The position numbers and the translations under genes were made by a program. DNA of 64,000 bases from CAYLQA01 sp964385695 (GTDB lineage Bacteria > Desulfobacterota > Desulfobulbia > Desulfobulbales > Desulfurivibrionaceae). The stretch lies in assembly GCA_964385695.1 (NCBI GenBank), contig CAYLQA010000011.1, positions 12,310-76,309 on the forward strand, given 5' to 3'. Below the pieces are notes generated by a model that did not search any database, was not told the origin of the DNA, and was given only the letters and a program-made list of their open reading frames with translations. This document shows positions 17,239 to 25,064 of the stretch, in pieces. Every line of letters starts with the position of its first letter. The first letter of the stretch is position 1.

Positions 17239-17243
17239 CTAGG

Positions 17244-17275
17244 AAAAAAGGCAGGGAGATCCCCTGCCTTTTCTG
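17244..17275 (+). terminator. Terminator of the selenopeptide gene
   Basis: AAAAAAGGCAGGG, AGAT loop, CCCCTGCCTTTT: a 7-bp GC stem flanked by A- and T-runs, 30 bp after the TAA. Confidence 0.85.
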
Positions 17276-17352
17276 TTTGTTGCGGCTCGCAAAGACCCTG
17301 AGAGGAGGGAGCAGCTGCATACGATCAAGTAATTCCACAAGGGGGAAGACGA

Positions 17353-17847
17353 ATGAAAAAGGTCTTATTTTCCGGCATATTGTGTTTCGTCCTGATGGCA
17401 GGTTCAACAAGTGCTCATATGGGTGGACAAGGTGGTGGCTCAGGGATGATGGGGCAGGGCTACGGCATGGGGTGCGGCCCGATGATGGGGCAAGGAATGG
17501 GCCCGGGGATGATGGGAATGATGCACGGCATGATGGGCCGGGGCATGGGCCAGGGGATGATGGGCGGCTCTGGTATGGGCTCGGGCATGATGATGGGGCC
17601 CGGCATGATGGGCGGCTCTGGGATGGGCCCTGGGATGATGGGCGGCTACTATGGCAGTGAGCAGCAACGGAAGTTTCTTGATGAAACCGCCACCCTCCGG
17701 AAAAAAATCCATGGCAAGCAGTTTGAGTATTTCGAGGCCAGTCGAGACCCCAAGGCAAGCCGTGAGAAGTTGATGAAGCTGGAAAGGGAGTTGTTCGAGC
17801 TTCGTCAGCAGCTGCAGGAAAAGGCCTGGAGCATGATGAAAAAATAA
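17353..17847 (+). CDS. Exported Met/Gly-rich protein with ZraP/Spy-like helical tail
   Basis: 164 residues. A signal peptide (MKKVLFSGILCFVLMAGSTSA) is followed by about 80 residues of near-perfect Gly-Met repeats (GMMG, GMGPGMMG, with some His). A C-terminal charged helical segment of about 65 residues (FLDETATLRKKI...LRQQLQEK) resembles the LTxxQ/heavy-metal-resistance periplasmic family. Methionine-rich repeats commonly bind Cu(I)/Ag(I), so periplasmic copper binding or chaperoning is a reasonable inference. The start has a GGGGG-rich site before it. Codon use in the repeat is monotonous, so length variation between strains is likely. Confidence 0.8.
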   Translation: MKKVLFSGILCFVLMAGSTSAHMGGQGGGSGMMGQGYGMGCGPMMGQGMGPGMMGMMHGMMGRGMGQGMMGGSGMGSGMMMGPGMMGGSGMGPGMMGGYYGSEQQRKFLDETATLRKKIHGKQFEYFEASRDPKASREKLMKLERELFELRQQLQEKAWSMMKK

Positions 17848-17849
17848 CT

Positions 17850-18080
17850 CGGTTGCGTAAGGGGCCGGAAGACGGTGGTCACCGCATCGGCCCCTTGCTT
17901 ATCAGCCAAGCCTGCGTCTTGGCAGGGTATGTAGATCTTAGCGGCAAAAGAGGACTGCTCTTTGCCCTGCCTGAGAGCAGGGGCAAGGTTACTTACCCAG
18001 GAGGAGTTTCACGGCTCCTGCCTGAGAAGACCAGCAATGACTGAAAGATAGTTTTTAGAATCGTGCTCAATACCTAGTCG
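17850..18080 (+). other. Hairpin-rich intergenic leader, unassigned
   Basis: Successive stem-loops: AAGGGGCCG/CGGCCCCTT enclosing CGGTG/CACCG; GCCAAG/CTTGGC; GGCAAAAGAG/CTCTTTGCC; TTGCCC-TGC/GCA-GGGGCAA with loop CTGAGA; AGGAG/CTCCT followed again by CCTGAGA. It sits directly before the sterol-desaturase-like gene. It resembles a riboswitch or structured leader but fits no class I can name. Confidence 0.35.
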
Positions 18081-18096
18081 AAGTGGTTCAAAATCG

Positions 18097-18978
18097 ATGA
18101 GTTCTGAAACAGAAATACGTATTCTTTTCTTTTTCGGTATATTCCTTGCTGTGGCCCTGTGGGAGGGCATGTCGTCCAAACGAAGGCTTACCGTCGCCAA
18201 GGCGGGAAGGTGGTTCAATAATCTCGGCATTATCCTTTTGAATATGCTGCTGCTGAGGTTTCTTTTTCCGATCGCGGCCATGGGGGTGGCGGCTGTCGCG
18301 CAAAAAAATGGTTGGGGGTTGCTCAACCTTGTTCCGCTGCCTGGCTGGATTTCGTTGTTGCTGGCGGTGCTCCTGCTTGATTTCATCATTTACCTGCAGC
18401 ATGTTCTGTTTCATGCCGTTCCCCTTTTCTGGCGTCTGCACATGGTGCACCATGCCGACCTGGATTTTGACGTGACCACCGGCCTGCGCTTTCACCCCGT
18501 GGAAATCATCCTTTCCATGCTCATCAAGATGGCGACGGTGGCTGTTCTGGGCCCGCCTGCCTCGGCCGTACTTATCTTTGAGGTTGCCCTCAACGGGACC
18601 GCCATGTTCAACCACGGTAATATCCGTTTGTCCAAGGGGCTGGACGCTTTCCTCCGCCTCCTGGTGGTCACCCCGGATATGCACCGGGTTCATCATTCGG
18701 TGATTATCCGCGAGACCAACAGCAATTTCGGCTTTAACTTTCCCTGGTGGGACAGACTTTTCGGCACCTACCGGCCGCAACCGGTAGTCGGGCATGAGGG
18801 GATGACCATTGGCTTGAGCCAATTTAGAAAAGCAGGGCAGGTGACTCTGGGGCGGTTGCTGCTGTTGCCGTTCACCGGCGAGTCGGGCCGCTATTCCCTG
18901 CAGTATATCGGCGCAGATCCGGAGCTGATAGCCCCTCAGAGAGCGCGCAATGATCAGCGCGCTGCTGAAGACGCATAG
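18097..18978 (+). CDS. Sterol desaturase / fatty acid hydroxylase superfamily membrane enzyme
   Basis: 293 residues with about four to five hydrophobic helices and the family's His boxes for a di-iron site: QHVLFH, HMVHH, an intermediate NHGN, and HRVHHS. Members hydroxylate or desaturate lipids (sterols, fatty acids, carotenoids) using oxygen, so in an apparent anaerobe the oxygen source or alternative reaction is unclear. The start is ATG 18097. It is preceded by the hairpin-rich leader and followed 60 bp later by the DUF1566 gene. Confidence 0.88.
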   Translation: MSSETEIRILFFFGIFLAVALWEGMSSKRRLTVAKAGRWFNNLGIILLNMLLLRFLFPIAAMGVAAVAQKNGWGLLNLVPLPGWISLLLAVLLLDFIIYLQHVLFHAVPLFWRLHMVHHADLDFDVTTGLRFHPVEIILSMLIKMATVAVLGPPASAVLIFEVALNGTAMFNHGNIRLSKGLDAFLRLLVVTPDMHRVHHSVIIRETNSNFGFNFPWWDRLFGTYRPQPVVGHEGMTIGLSQFRKAGQVTLGRLLLLPFTGESGRYSLQYIGADPELIAPQRARNDQRAAEDA

Positions 18979-19037
18979 AAGTCCTTATGGGGAAGACAAG
19001 AGGGCGGCCTGTGCCGGCTTGCCGCCAGGAAGCAGAG

Positions 19038-20045
19038 ATGACGATCTTGCAAACTGGTCAGACCTACTGTTATGACACCACCGGCGAGGTGATCCCTTGT
19101 CTGCATACGGGACAGGATGGTGAGTTGCGGTATGGGGTCCCATGGCCGCAAAAACGCTTTGCTGTCAAGGGGGAAACGGTGGAGGATCTCTTGACCGGCC
19201 TTGTCTGGAGCAGAAGCGCCAATTTGGCCGAGTTTCCGGTGGGCTGGATGGAGTCCCTCGATTTTATTCGAAAAATGAATAACGAGGGAACGCTTGGTTT
19301 TCATGATTGGCGTCTGCCCAACCGGCGTGAGTTGCGCAGTCTCATGAGCTATCAGGCGAAGAATCCAGCCCTGCCCGACCATCACCCCTTTGTCGATCTC
19401 TTTCTCGGCTGGTACTGGACTTCGACAACCGCTGCCATCAATACAAAATATGCCTGGTATATCCACTTGGAGGGGGCCAGGATGTTTTATGGCCGGAAGG
19501 ATCAGTATTATCTGTTGTGGCCGGTACGGGGCAAGGGCAAAAAGATCCTACCTGCGACCGGCCAGCGGACCTGCCATGATTCCTCCGGTTTGCTGATCCC
19601 GGCCGAGGGCAGCGGGCAGGATGGAGAATTGCAGGTCGGCCAAAAATGGCCTGTGCCGCGGTTTGTTGACTCAGGCGATTGGGTCGTTGACAGACTGACG
19701 AATCTCTGTTGGCTGAAAGAGGCGGATCTGACCGGGAGGCCGGTGCGTTGGGACGAAGCCCTGACGGCCGTTGAGGAGTTGAACAACGCCTCTCGCGGCG
19801 GCATGGCGAACTGGCGCTTGCCGAATATTAACGAGCTTGAATCCCTTGTCGATTGCGCAACCTCCAGGCCCGCCCTGCCCAAGGAACATCCATTTTTGAA
19901 GGTGCAGGAGGTCTACTGGTCGTCGACAACCAGTTATTTTGAGACGGATTGGGCCTGGGCCCTCTATCTGGAAAAGGGCGCCTTGGGCGTGGGATATAAG
20001 AGGGGAAGGAATTTCCATGTCTGGGCCGTGGCAGACGCCTGTTGA
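19038..20045 (+). CDS. DUF1566 (Lcl C-terminal) protein, two tandem domains
   Basis: 335 residues built from two DUF1566 repeats. Each holds TGLVW/TNLCW, then WRLPN-x-x-EL, then YWTSTT/YWSSTT and a closing WPVRG/WAVAD. Each repeat starts with a TGQ-x-x-CYD/CHDSSG segment, as in Lcl-type surface lectin-like modules. Function is unknown; the family is often extracellular, but no clear signal peptide is visible here. I chose ATG 19038 (AGGAAG, 5 nt) over 18987, whose extra 17 residues look non-native and lack a ribosome site. Confidence 0.8.
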   Translation: MTILQTGQTYCYDTTGEVIPCLHTGQDGELRYGVPWPQKRFAVKGETVEDLLTGLVWSRSANLAEFPVGWMESLDFIRKMNNEGTLGFHDWRLPNRRELRSLMSYQAKNPALPDHHPFVDLFLGWYWTSTTAAINTKYAWYIHLEGARMFYGRKDQYYLLWPVRGKGKKILPATGQRTCHDSSGLLIPAEGSGQDGELQVGQKWPVPRFVDSGDWVVDRLTNLCWLKEADLTGRPVRWDEALTAVEELNNASRGGMANWRLPNINELESLVDCATSRPALPKEHPFLKVQEVYWSSTTSYFETDWAWALYLEKGALGVGYKRGRNFHVWAVADAC

Positions 20046-20071
20046 ATCGCCCCTGAAGGGGCTCCTACAAC
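20046..20071. repeat. REP-like hairpin
   Basis: GCCCC-TGAA-GGGGC inside the segment ATCGCCCCTGAAGGGGCTCC, directly after the DUF1566 stop. It resembles the REP elements of other proteobacteria; only one copy is seen here. Confidence 0.4.
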
Positions 20072-20194
20072 GGCAGCATTGCATACAACTTACTCCTTCG
20101 GGCAATGATGTTTGCGCACTTTGCCGAAATCCGCCCCAGGGAATTTCACCACGGCAAGAAGGTTGCGCTGGATGGTCCCCTTGAGGAGGACCGC

Positions 20195-20440
20195 TTAATA
20201 GAGGAACTTGGTGTAGATCTCCTCGATGGCGTCGGCCGGTACGTTGTGTTGTTCGAGCACCTCCTTGACGTGATCGGTGAAGTGCTTCAACTTTGTTTTT
20301 GTCTGATCGTTTTTGACGCCCTCTTCGATATAGCCTCGGGCGATCGTTTTGGGATCCGTACCGTCCATCTCGGCGATTTTTTTAATGTCCTGTAAGACGG
20401 CCGTGGGAACTTCGAGTGTTATGTTGGTCATTTCGCTCAT
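20195..20440 (-). CDS. Small ribbon-helix-helix-like protein
   Basis: 81 residues. The N-terminus (NITLEVPTAVLQDIKKIAEMDG) has the beta-strand-then-helix pattern of ribbon-helix-helix/CopG DNA-binding proteins or antitoxins, followed by an acidic/basic helical tail. AGGAGG precedes the ATG, so it is probably real. No toxin gene is adjacent, so a toxin-antitoxin role is not supported. Confidence 0.65.
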   Translation of the reverse strand: MSEMTNITLEVPTAVLQDIKKIAEMDGTDPKTIARGYIEEGVKNDQTKTKLKHFTDHVKEVLEQHNVPADAIEEIYTKFLY

Positions 20441-20588
20441 GGTGTTTTCCTCCTATTCATGTGCCGGCGGAGCGACCTCTGCTTACTGAATGAACGGAAA
20501 ATTTTTTTCCTGCCCAAGCAAGGTGTCACTCTCCTCTCTTTCATCATAGGGTTTCCTAACAACTCTCTGCCAGAAAAAAATGATTATT

Positions 20589-21560
20589 TCATTTCGGAGG
20601 TTCGAATTTCTGGATGCGGTTGTTGCCGTAGTCCACAACATAGAGGTATCCCTGGGAGTCGACCGCCATGTCCGTGGGATAATGCAACCGGCTCGGAGCG
20701 GTTTTGCCGCCTGCCGGGATATTGAGCAAGGCACCGCTGCTGCTGAATTTCTGCACGCGGTGGTTGTAAAAGTCCGCGACATAAATATTCCCGAACGGAT
20801 CGGTACTCACTGCGGTGGCAACCTTGAACCAGCCCGGGAATGGTCCCGGGATATCCAGGGCAAAGGGGCCGCCCCATTTTCGCTGAAAGGCTCCGTCCGG
20901 GCCGAAAAGCTGGATGCGGTCATTGTATGCATCCGCCACCACCAGGCTGCCGTCTTGCAGCAGCGCCACATCGGTCGGGTAGTTAAAGCGTCCAGCGGCA
21001 ATACCCTTTTGGCCGGTAAGGCCATACTGCTTGATAAAGGTGCCGTCCGGTCCAAGAAGCTGGACCCGATGGTTGAAAAAATCGGCCACGTAGAGACGTC
21101 CTTTTGCATCAACCGTTACCCCGCCGGGGCTGTCGAATTGGGCCGGACCGTTGCCGGGCATGCCAATGGTCTGCAGCGCTTTTCCTGAAAGGCTAAAAAC
21201 CTGCACCCGGTCATTGCCGTACTCGGCAACAAAGAGTTTCTCGGCGCTGATATCCATCAGCATGGGCCGTGAAAGCTCGGCCAGGCCGCTTCCCTCACGG
21301 CCGAAACTGCGGAGGAAGTTGCCGCGCAAGTCAAAAACCTGAATACGGTTGTTGCCGCTGTCGCTGACAAAGACCTCGCCGTTATAAATGGCAATGCCGA
21401 TGGGCCCGTCGAATTCGCCTGCTTCTGCGCCAAGGGTTCCCCAGCCTGTAACGAAGCGATAGCCTGGTTCCTGTGCTGTTGGGAACCACTGGGGCAGGAT
21501 GGCGAGAGCGAGGCCGGCAGCGATTGCCAGGCCGGATAGGGTGATGATGCGTGCTTTCAT
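20589..21560 (-). CDS. Exported NHL-repeat beta-propeller protein
   Basis: 323 residues. An N-terminal signal/anchor (about 7-25) is followed by six or so NHL repeats, recognisable as (Y/F)VAD-x-x-NHRVQ, FVSDSGNNRIQVF and the closing YVVDYGNNRIQKF. It is expected to fold as a six-bladed propeller outside the inner membrane and bind ligands or partners; no catalytic residues are evident. It stands before the beta-barrel/HMA pair on the same strand. Confidence 0.87.
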   Translation of the reverse strand: MKARIITLSGLAIAAGLALAILPQWFPTAQEPGYRFVTGWGTLGAEAGEFDGPIGIAIYNGEVFVSDSGNNRIQVFDLRGNFLRSFGREGSGLAELSRPMLMDISAEKLFVAEYGNDRVQVFSLSGKALQTIGMPGNGPAQFDSPGGVTVDAKGRLYVADFFNHRVQLLGPDGTFIKQYGLTGQKGIAAGRFNYPTDVALLQDGSLVVADAYNDRIQLFGPDGAFQRKWGGPFALDIPGPFPGWFKVATAVSTDPFGNIYVADFYNHRVQKFSSSGALLNIPAGGKTAPSRLHYPTDMAVDSQGYLYVVDYGNNRIQKFEPPK

Positions 21561-21614
21561 GAATGTTGGCGCAAGACTTTGTGGTCCTGGGAGCGGAACC
21601 GCCAGGGCCGTAAT

Positions 21615-22493
21615 TTAATAGTGCAGCTCGACTGCCAGTTTGAACCGGTAATCCTCTTCGGGCTGGGTGCCGTGGAGTTCCTGCCAGATAGGTAGCTGCA
21701 CCCCACCCTTTACTGCCCAGTTGCGGATGGTGTAGAAGAAGGAGGGGGAGAAGAAGAGCTGGTCCCCTCCAGTATCGGCAATCTCTCTGTTATACAGTTC
21801 ACTGTGGCGCTGGCTCTCCCAGTTCAACTCGGCCAGCAGCACCAGATCCGGCTTCAGATACTCGACCGGCCACGGCCGGAGGCCGATGGCCGCATCGGCA
21901 AAAAACTTGTTGCCCGCCCGCAGGCCATCGTTCCTGGTGTTCATCCGGTAGCGAAGATCGCCGAAATAGTACCAGACCAGGGATTCCCGGGCCGCCGTAA
22001 GGCCGAAGAGGAAATCCGTGGAGCCGCTGCCGAGCCGTGGGCTACTGTTATCATTGCCGGTGGGTAGCTTGGTGCCGATGATCACCGCGGCAGCGTCCTG
22101 GATTCCGGGGCGGTCGCGCCGCCAGAAGCGGTGCTTGATCCGTAGCTCAATGTCGCCCGGACCGGAGCTTCTCTCGACCGTGGCCCCGTCTTCCTCCTTT
22201 TTGGCAATGACCAGGGGCAGAGCAAGAGTGGCTGCCAGGTCGGCCGTTATTCCGTAAATTATTTCAGTGTGTAGGGTGGTTTCCTTTTCCCTTTTGCCGT
22301 GGCCCGATGATCGTTTCCCTTCAATCTCCATTTCCACGCCGATGCCGTCCTTGAATATGGTATGGGGCCCGAGGCCGAAAAGGGGCTCATGGGCCTGGGC
22401 CGGAGCAGGCAGAAGAGTCGTAAAAAAGAGGGTGAGTATTGAGTAAGGGATAATGGGTGAACGGGTGTTTTTCCTTGGTCGGGCGCGGTTCAT
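21615..22493 (-). CDS. Putative outer-membrane beta-barrel protein
   Basis: 292 residues. A signal peptide ends at APAQAHEP. The mature part alternates polar and hydrophobic residues, has blocks such as GPGDIELRIKHRFW, and ends in a C-terminal aromatic (LAVELHY), all typical of outer-membrane barrels of the Phenol_MetA_deg/transporter-like kind. The ATG at 22493 overlaps the stop of the HMA gene (ATGA), so the two are translationally coupled; the longer in-frame ORF to 22880 is a shadow. The pairing suggests a role with metals, inferred only from context. Confidence 0.78.
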   Translation of the reverse strand: MNRARPRKNTRSPIIPYSILTLFFTTLLPAPAQAHEPLFGLGPHTIFKDGIGVEMEIEGKRSSGHGKREKETTLHTEIIYGITADLAATLALPLVIAKKEEDGATVERSSGPGDIELRIKHRFWRRDRPGIQDAAAVIIGTKLPTGNDNSSPRLGSGSTDFLFGLTAARESLVWYYFGDLRYRMNTRNDGLRAGNKFFADAAIGLRPWPVEYLKPDLVLLAELNWESQRHSELYNREIADTGGDQLFFSPSFFYTIRNWAVKGGVQLPIWQELHGTQPEEDYRFKLAVELHY

Positions 22494-22996
22494 GGGGTCA
22501 CCTCTGCAAGAGAATGCGGCGATAAGGTCCAGCCGCTGGCTGCCTGTCTGATTATGCCGGTGATCCGGATTCTCTCGCCGGAGTCTGCTGCAGCGATAAG
22601 CCGGTTCTGTATCTGCCTCGAGACCCTGGTGAGGAGAAATTGATCGTTGTCGACCGCGAGGAAGAGAGGTCGGCCCTCGGAACCGCTGACAGTGCCGATG
22701 GCCTCCAGCCGGATGCGGCGCGGGGTGAATCCTGAATCCCATACGGCAAGGGGGACCTGCCGGAAGTTGATGGACTGGCCCTGATGGGCGGAGAGTTTCA
22801 CTGCCCCTGCCTGGATGTCGATAGTGACCTGTTGAACCCCTTGGATCCTTTTTAGTTTTTTTTCGATACCATAGGCGCAAAAGGGGCAGGCCAGACCGTC
22901 AACAGCCACGGTGAGCGTCTCTATTTGTGCCCGGGCCGCTGAGGCTATCCCCAAAGTAAGAAAAAGAAGAAGAGTGGCTGCGGTTATTGGCTGCAT
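22490..22996 (-). CDS. Exported heavy-metal-associated (HMA) domain protein
   Basis: 168 residues. A signal peptide ends around AARAQ; then comes an HMA ferredoxin-like domain with the metal-binding pair in GLACPFCAYGIEKKL (MerP-like CxxC). A C-terminal 80-residue extension is of unknown type. Periplasmic metal capture, likely Cu, Hg or similar, is expected. It is coupled by a 4-bp overlap to the barrel gene, suggesting a periplasm-outer-membrane pair. GAGGTG precedes the start. Confidence 0.82.
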   Translation of the reverse strand: MQPITAATLLLFLTLGIASAARAQIETLTVAVDGLACPFCAYGIEKKLKRIQGVQQVTIDIQAGAVKLSAHQGQSINFRQVPLAVWDSGFTPRRIRLEAIGTVSGSEGRPLFLAVDNDQFLLTRVSRQIQNRLIAAADSGERIRITGIIRQAASGWTLSPHSLAEVTP

Positions 22997-23004
22997 GGAT
23001 CACC

Positions 23005-23529
23005 TCAGGCCTCTTGCAGGGCGCTGATGATTGCGGGCAGGAAATGCGGCAGGTCAGCCGGTGTCCTGCTGGTGATGATATTGCCATCCACAACCACCGC
23101 CTGATCCACAAAATCCACCCCTGCGTTGATCATGTCATCCTTGATGGCGAAAAAGGAGGTTGCCTTTCGCTTATTGAGCACGCCGGCCGAAATAAGCATC
23201 CAACCGGCGTGGCAGATGACAGCCACAACCTTACCGGATTCAGCCATCCCCTTAACAAATTTCACCATTTTCATGTTTCGGCGCATGCGATCCGGGGCAT
23301 AGCCGCCTGGGATTATCAGGCCGTCAAAGTTGGCCGTGCTCACATCAGCGATTCCCTTATCGGCTTTGGCGATGATGCCGGCCGAACCGGTATAACTTTG
23401 CCCCACTTGAGGTCCGAGCACAACGACTCTGCATCCTTCCTCCTGAAGGCGGTAATAGGGGTACCAGAATTCCCGGTCGTTGTAAGTATCTTCAACAAAA
23501 ATGGCGACTTTTTTTCCACTGAGATCCAT
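23005..23529 (-). CDS. DJ-1/PfpI-family protein (class I glutaminase-like fold)
   Basis: 174 residues with the DJ-1/PfpI fold. The nucleophile elbow is AVICHAGW (Cys106), the assisting acid is E13 in VEDTYN, and IIPGGYAPD is the conserved glycine turn. Members act as chaperones, deglycases or proteases; the exact activity here is open. AGGAGG precedes ATG. It lies 8 bp after the HMA gene's start and 19 bp before CcdA, so it may belong to a longer minus-strand unit. Confidence 0.88.
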   Translation of the reverse strand: MDLSGKKVAIFVEDTYNDREFWYPYYRLQEEGCRVVVLGPQVGQSYTGSAGIIAKADKGIADVSTANFDGLIIPGGYAPDRMRRNMKMVKFVKGMAESGKVVAVICHAGWMLISAGVLNKRKATSFFAIKDDMINAGVDFVDQAVVVDGNIITSRTPADLPHFLPAIISALQEA

Positions 23530-23548
23530 GGCTGCCTCCTGTCGAAAA

Positions 23549-24289
23549 TCAGTTCATGATGAGAAAGGGAAAAAGGGTGTTCAAAAAGCTTGTGAACACT
23601 GCAAAGTAATTAGTCAGGATCATCACGCCCAGCAAGATGAGGAATAAGCCACTGATGAGCGAAATGTAGCGCATGTGTTTTTTGACCCAGCCGTATTGGT
23701 GCAAAAAACGGTGCAGGAAAAGCGAGGTTAATAAAAAGGGTGTGGCAAAGCCGAGCGAGTAAATGACAAGGAGCAAAATACCGCGCTCGAGCGATTCTTC
23801 AGTGCCGGCCACAAAGAGAATGGAGGCGAGGATGGGGCCGATGCATGGGGTCCAGCCCGCGGCAAAACCTACGCCGACAATGAAGGAGCCGAGGTACCCC
23901 GCCTTTTTGCCCAGAACGGATGCCAGTCGTTTATCGCGCAGCAGAAAACCCAGGGGCAGGATATTGGCGATATGCAACCCCATGATGATGATAAAAATAG
24001 CTCCCGTCATTCGGATCACGTTTTGGTGGGCAATGAAATACCGGCCCAGTAGGGTAAAGGCCGTGCCCAAGGCTATGAAGACCAGGGAGAAACCCAAAAT
24101 GAACCACAGAGAGTTGGGGACAATTTTCTTGGTCAGCGCACTTCTCTCCTGCTGACTGACAATCTCGTCGTAGGAAAGACCGGTGAGGTATGAGATGTAG
24201 GATGGAATAAGGGGCAAGACGCAGGGCGAGACAAAGGAGAGCAGCCCGGCCGTAAAGGCGATGTAGAAGGTGACGTTTTCGGTGATCAT
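23549..24289 (-). CDS. ccdA: CcdA-like thiol-disulfide carrier membrane protein
   Basis: 246 residues with six membrane helices and the CcdA/DsbD-core cysteines (SFVSPCVLPLIPSY in helix 1, GWTPCIGP in helix 4). It moves electrons from cytoplasmic thioredoxin across the membrane. It overlaps the tlpA-like gene by 4 bp (ATGA), so it should feed that exported thioredoxin, supporting cytochrome c maturation or repair of exported proteins such as MsrAB. Confidence 0.93.
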   Translation of the reverse strand: MITENVTFYIAFTAGLLSFVSPCVLPLIPSYISYLTGLSYDEIVSQQERSALTKKIVPNSLWFILGFSLVFIALGTAFTLLGRYFIAHQNVIRMTGAIFIIIMGLHIANILPLGFLLRDKRLASVLGKKAGYLGSFIVGVGFAAGWTPCIGPILASILFVAGTEESLERGILLLVIYSLGFATPFLLTSLFLHRFLHQYGWVKKHMRYISLISGLFLILLGVMILTNYFAVFTSFLNTLFPFLIMN

Positions 24290-24837
24290 GGTTCCTCGTC
24301 CAGCAGTTCAGTAATGATCATTTCCGCCGCCGGCACATCCCACTCTCGGGAGCCAATTACCTGCCCGCGTATATTGCCTTTTCGATCTATGAAAAAGCTG
24401 GCCGGGAGCCCGGCGTGGGGGTAAAGGGCGCGGAGGGAAGCCCGTGAATCCAATGGAATAGGGAAGGTAAGGTTCTGTTCTTTGCTGAATTTTTGCACCT
24501 TCTTGGCTGGCTCCATCATATTCACCGCCAGAATAACAAACCCTTTTTCTTTATACTTCGCATAAAGCCTTTCCATGGAGGGCATTTCAACCCTGCAGCC
24601 GGGGCACCAACTGGCCCAGAAGTTGAGGAGTACCACCTGGCCGCGGTGATCCTCAAGGGCGACTTTTGTGCCATCAAAAGAGGGGAGGGAAAACGGTGGC
24701 GCGGCCTTTGCCGGTAGGCGGATGGCGCCGAAGGATTTCCATGGGTCGGCAGCATGAACGGCAGAGCTGAATAATAAGAGTGCCGCAAAACACAAAAGGG
24801 AAAAAACGTTACCTTTGCTGCATCGAGATCGCGTCAT
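24286..24837 (-). CDS. TlpA/ResA-family exported thioredoxin
   Basis: 183 residues. An N-terminal signal ends near SAVHA. The thioredoxin-fold domain has the active-site motif WASWCPGC, and a cis-Pro region GLPASFFID. It is translationally coupled to ccdA, which would reduce it from the membrane. Roles in cytochrome c maturation (heme-site cysteine reduction) or general periplasmic thiol repair are usual for the family. AGGAGG precedes ATG. Confidence 0.92.
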   Translation of the reverse strand: MTRSRCSKGNVFSLLCFAALLLFSSAVHAADPWKSFGAIRLPAKAAPPFSLPSFDGTKVALEDHRGQVVLLNFWASWCPGCRVEMPSMERLYAKYKEKGFVILAVNMMEPAKKVQKFSKEQNLTFPIPLDSRASLRALYPHAGLPASFFIDRKGNIRGQVIGSREWDVPAAEMIITELLDEEP

Positions 24838-25064
24838 CTTGCACCTCCTGGGATAATGTCATCATACCTCAATAAACGCTAGGAAATGAACTGCATTTTT
24901 TTGCCAGGTTGTTTTCTCCCGGCTGACCGGAAGGCATTATTTCATGTGAGAACGGTCCTTGATTTGTTGTTTGGTTAGGCTATCATGGGTGAAGGAACTA
25001 TTATAAAAAAGCCGAGGGCGAACTCCGCGGAATATAAAAGTATTTTTCTATACGAGGGTTACTG

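Noticed and set aside
16940..17242. An uninterrupted 100-residue plus-strand frame over the selenopeptide region
   Set aside because: It is the out-of-phase shadow of the UGA-containing gene; it has no ribosome site and a low-complexity, repeat-derived translation. The frame at 16846 has AGGAGG, a coherent repeat and SECIS-like hairpins.
17440..17712. His/Ala-rich minus-strand frame opposite the Met/Gly repeat
   Set aside because: Antisense translation of the GATGATGGG repeats; the plus frame has a signal peptide and a sensible C-terminal domain.
17940..18060. Glycine or TPP riboswitch before the desaturase-like gene
   Set aside because: CTGAGA and GGCAAAAG words occur, but the paired core of either class cannot be assembled in order on either strand.
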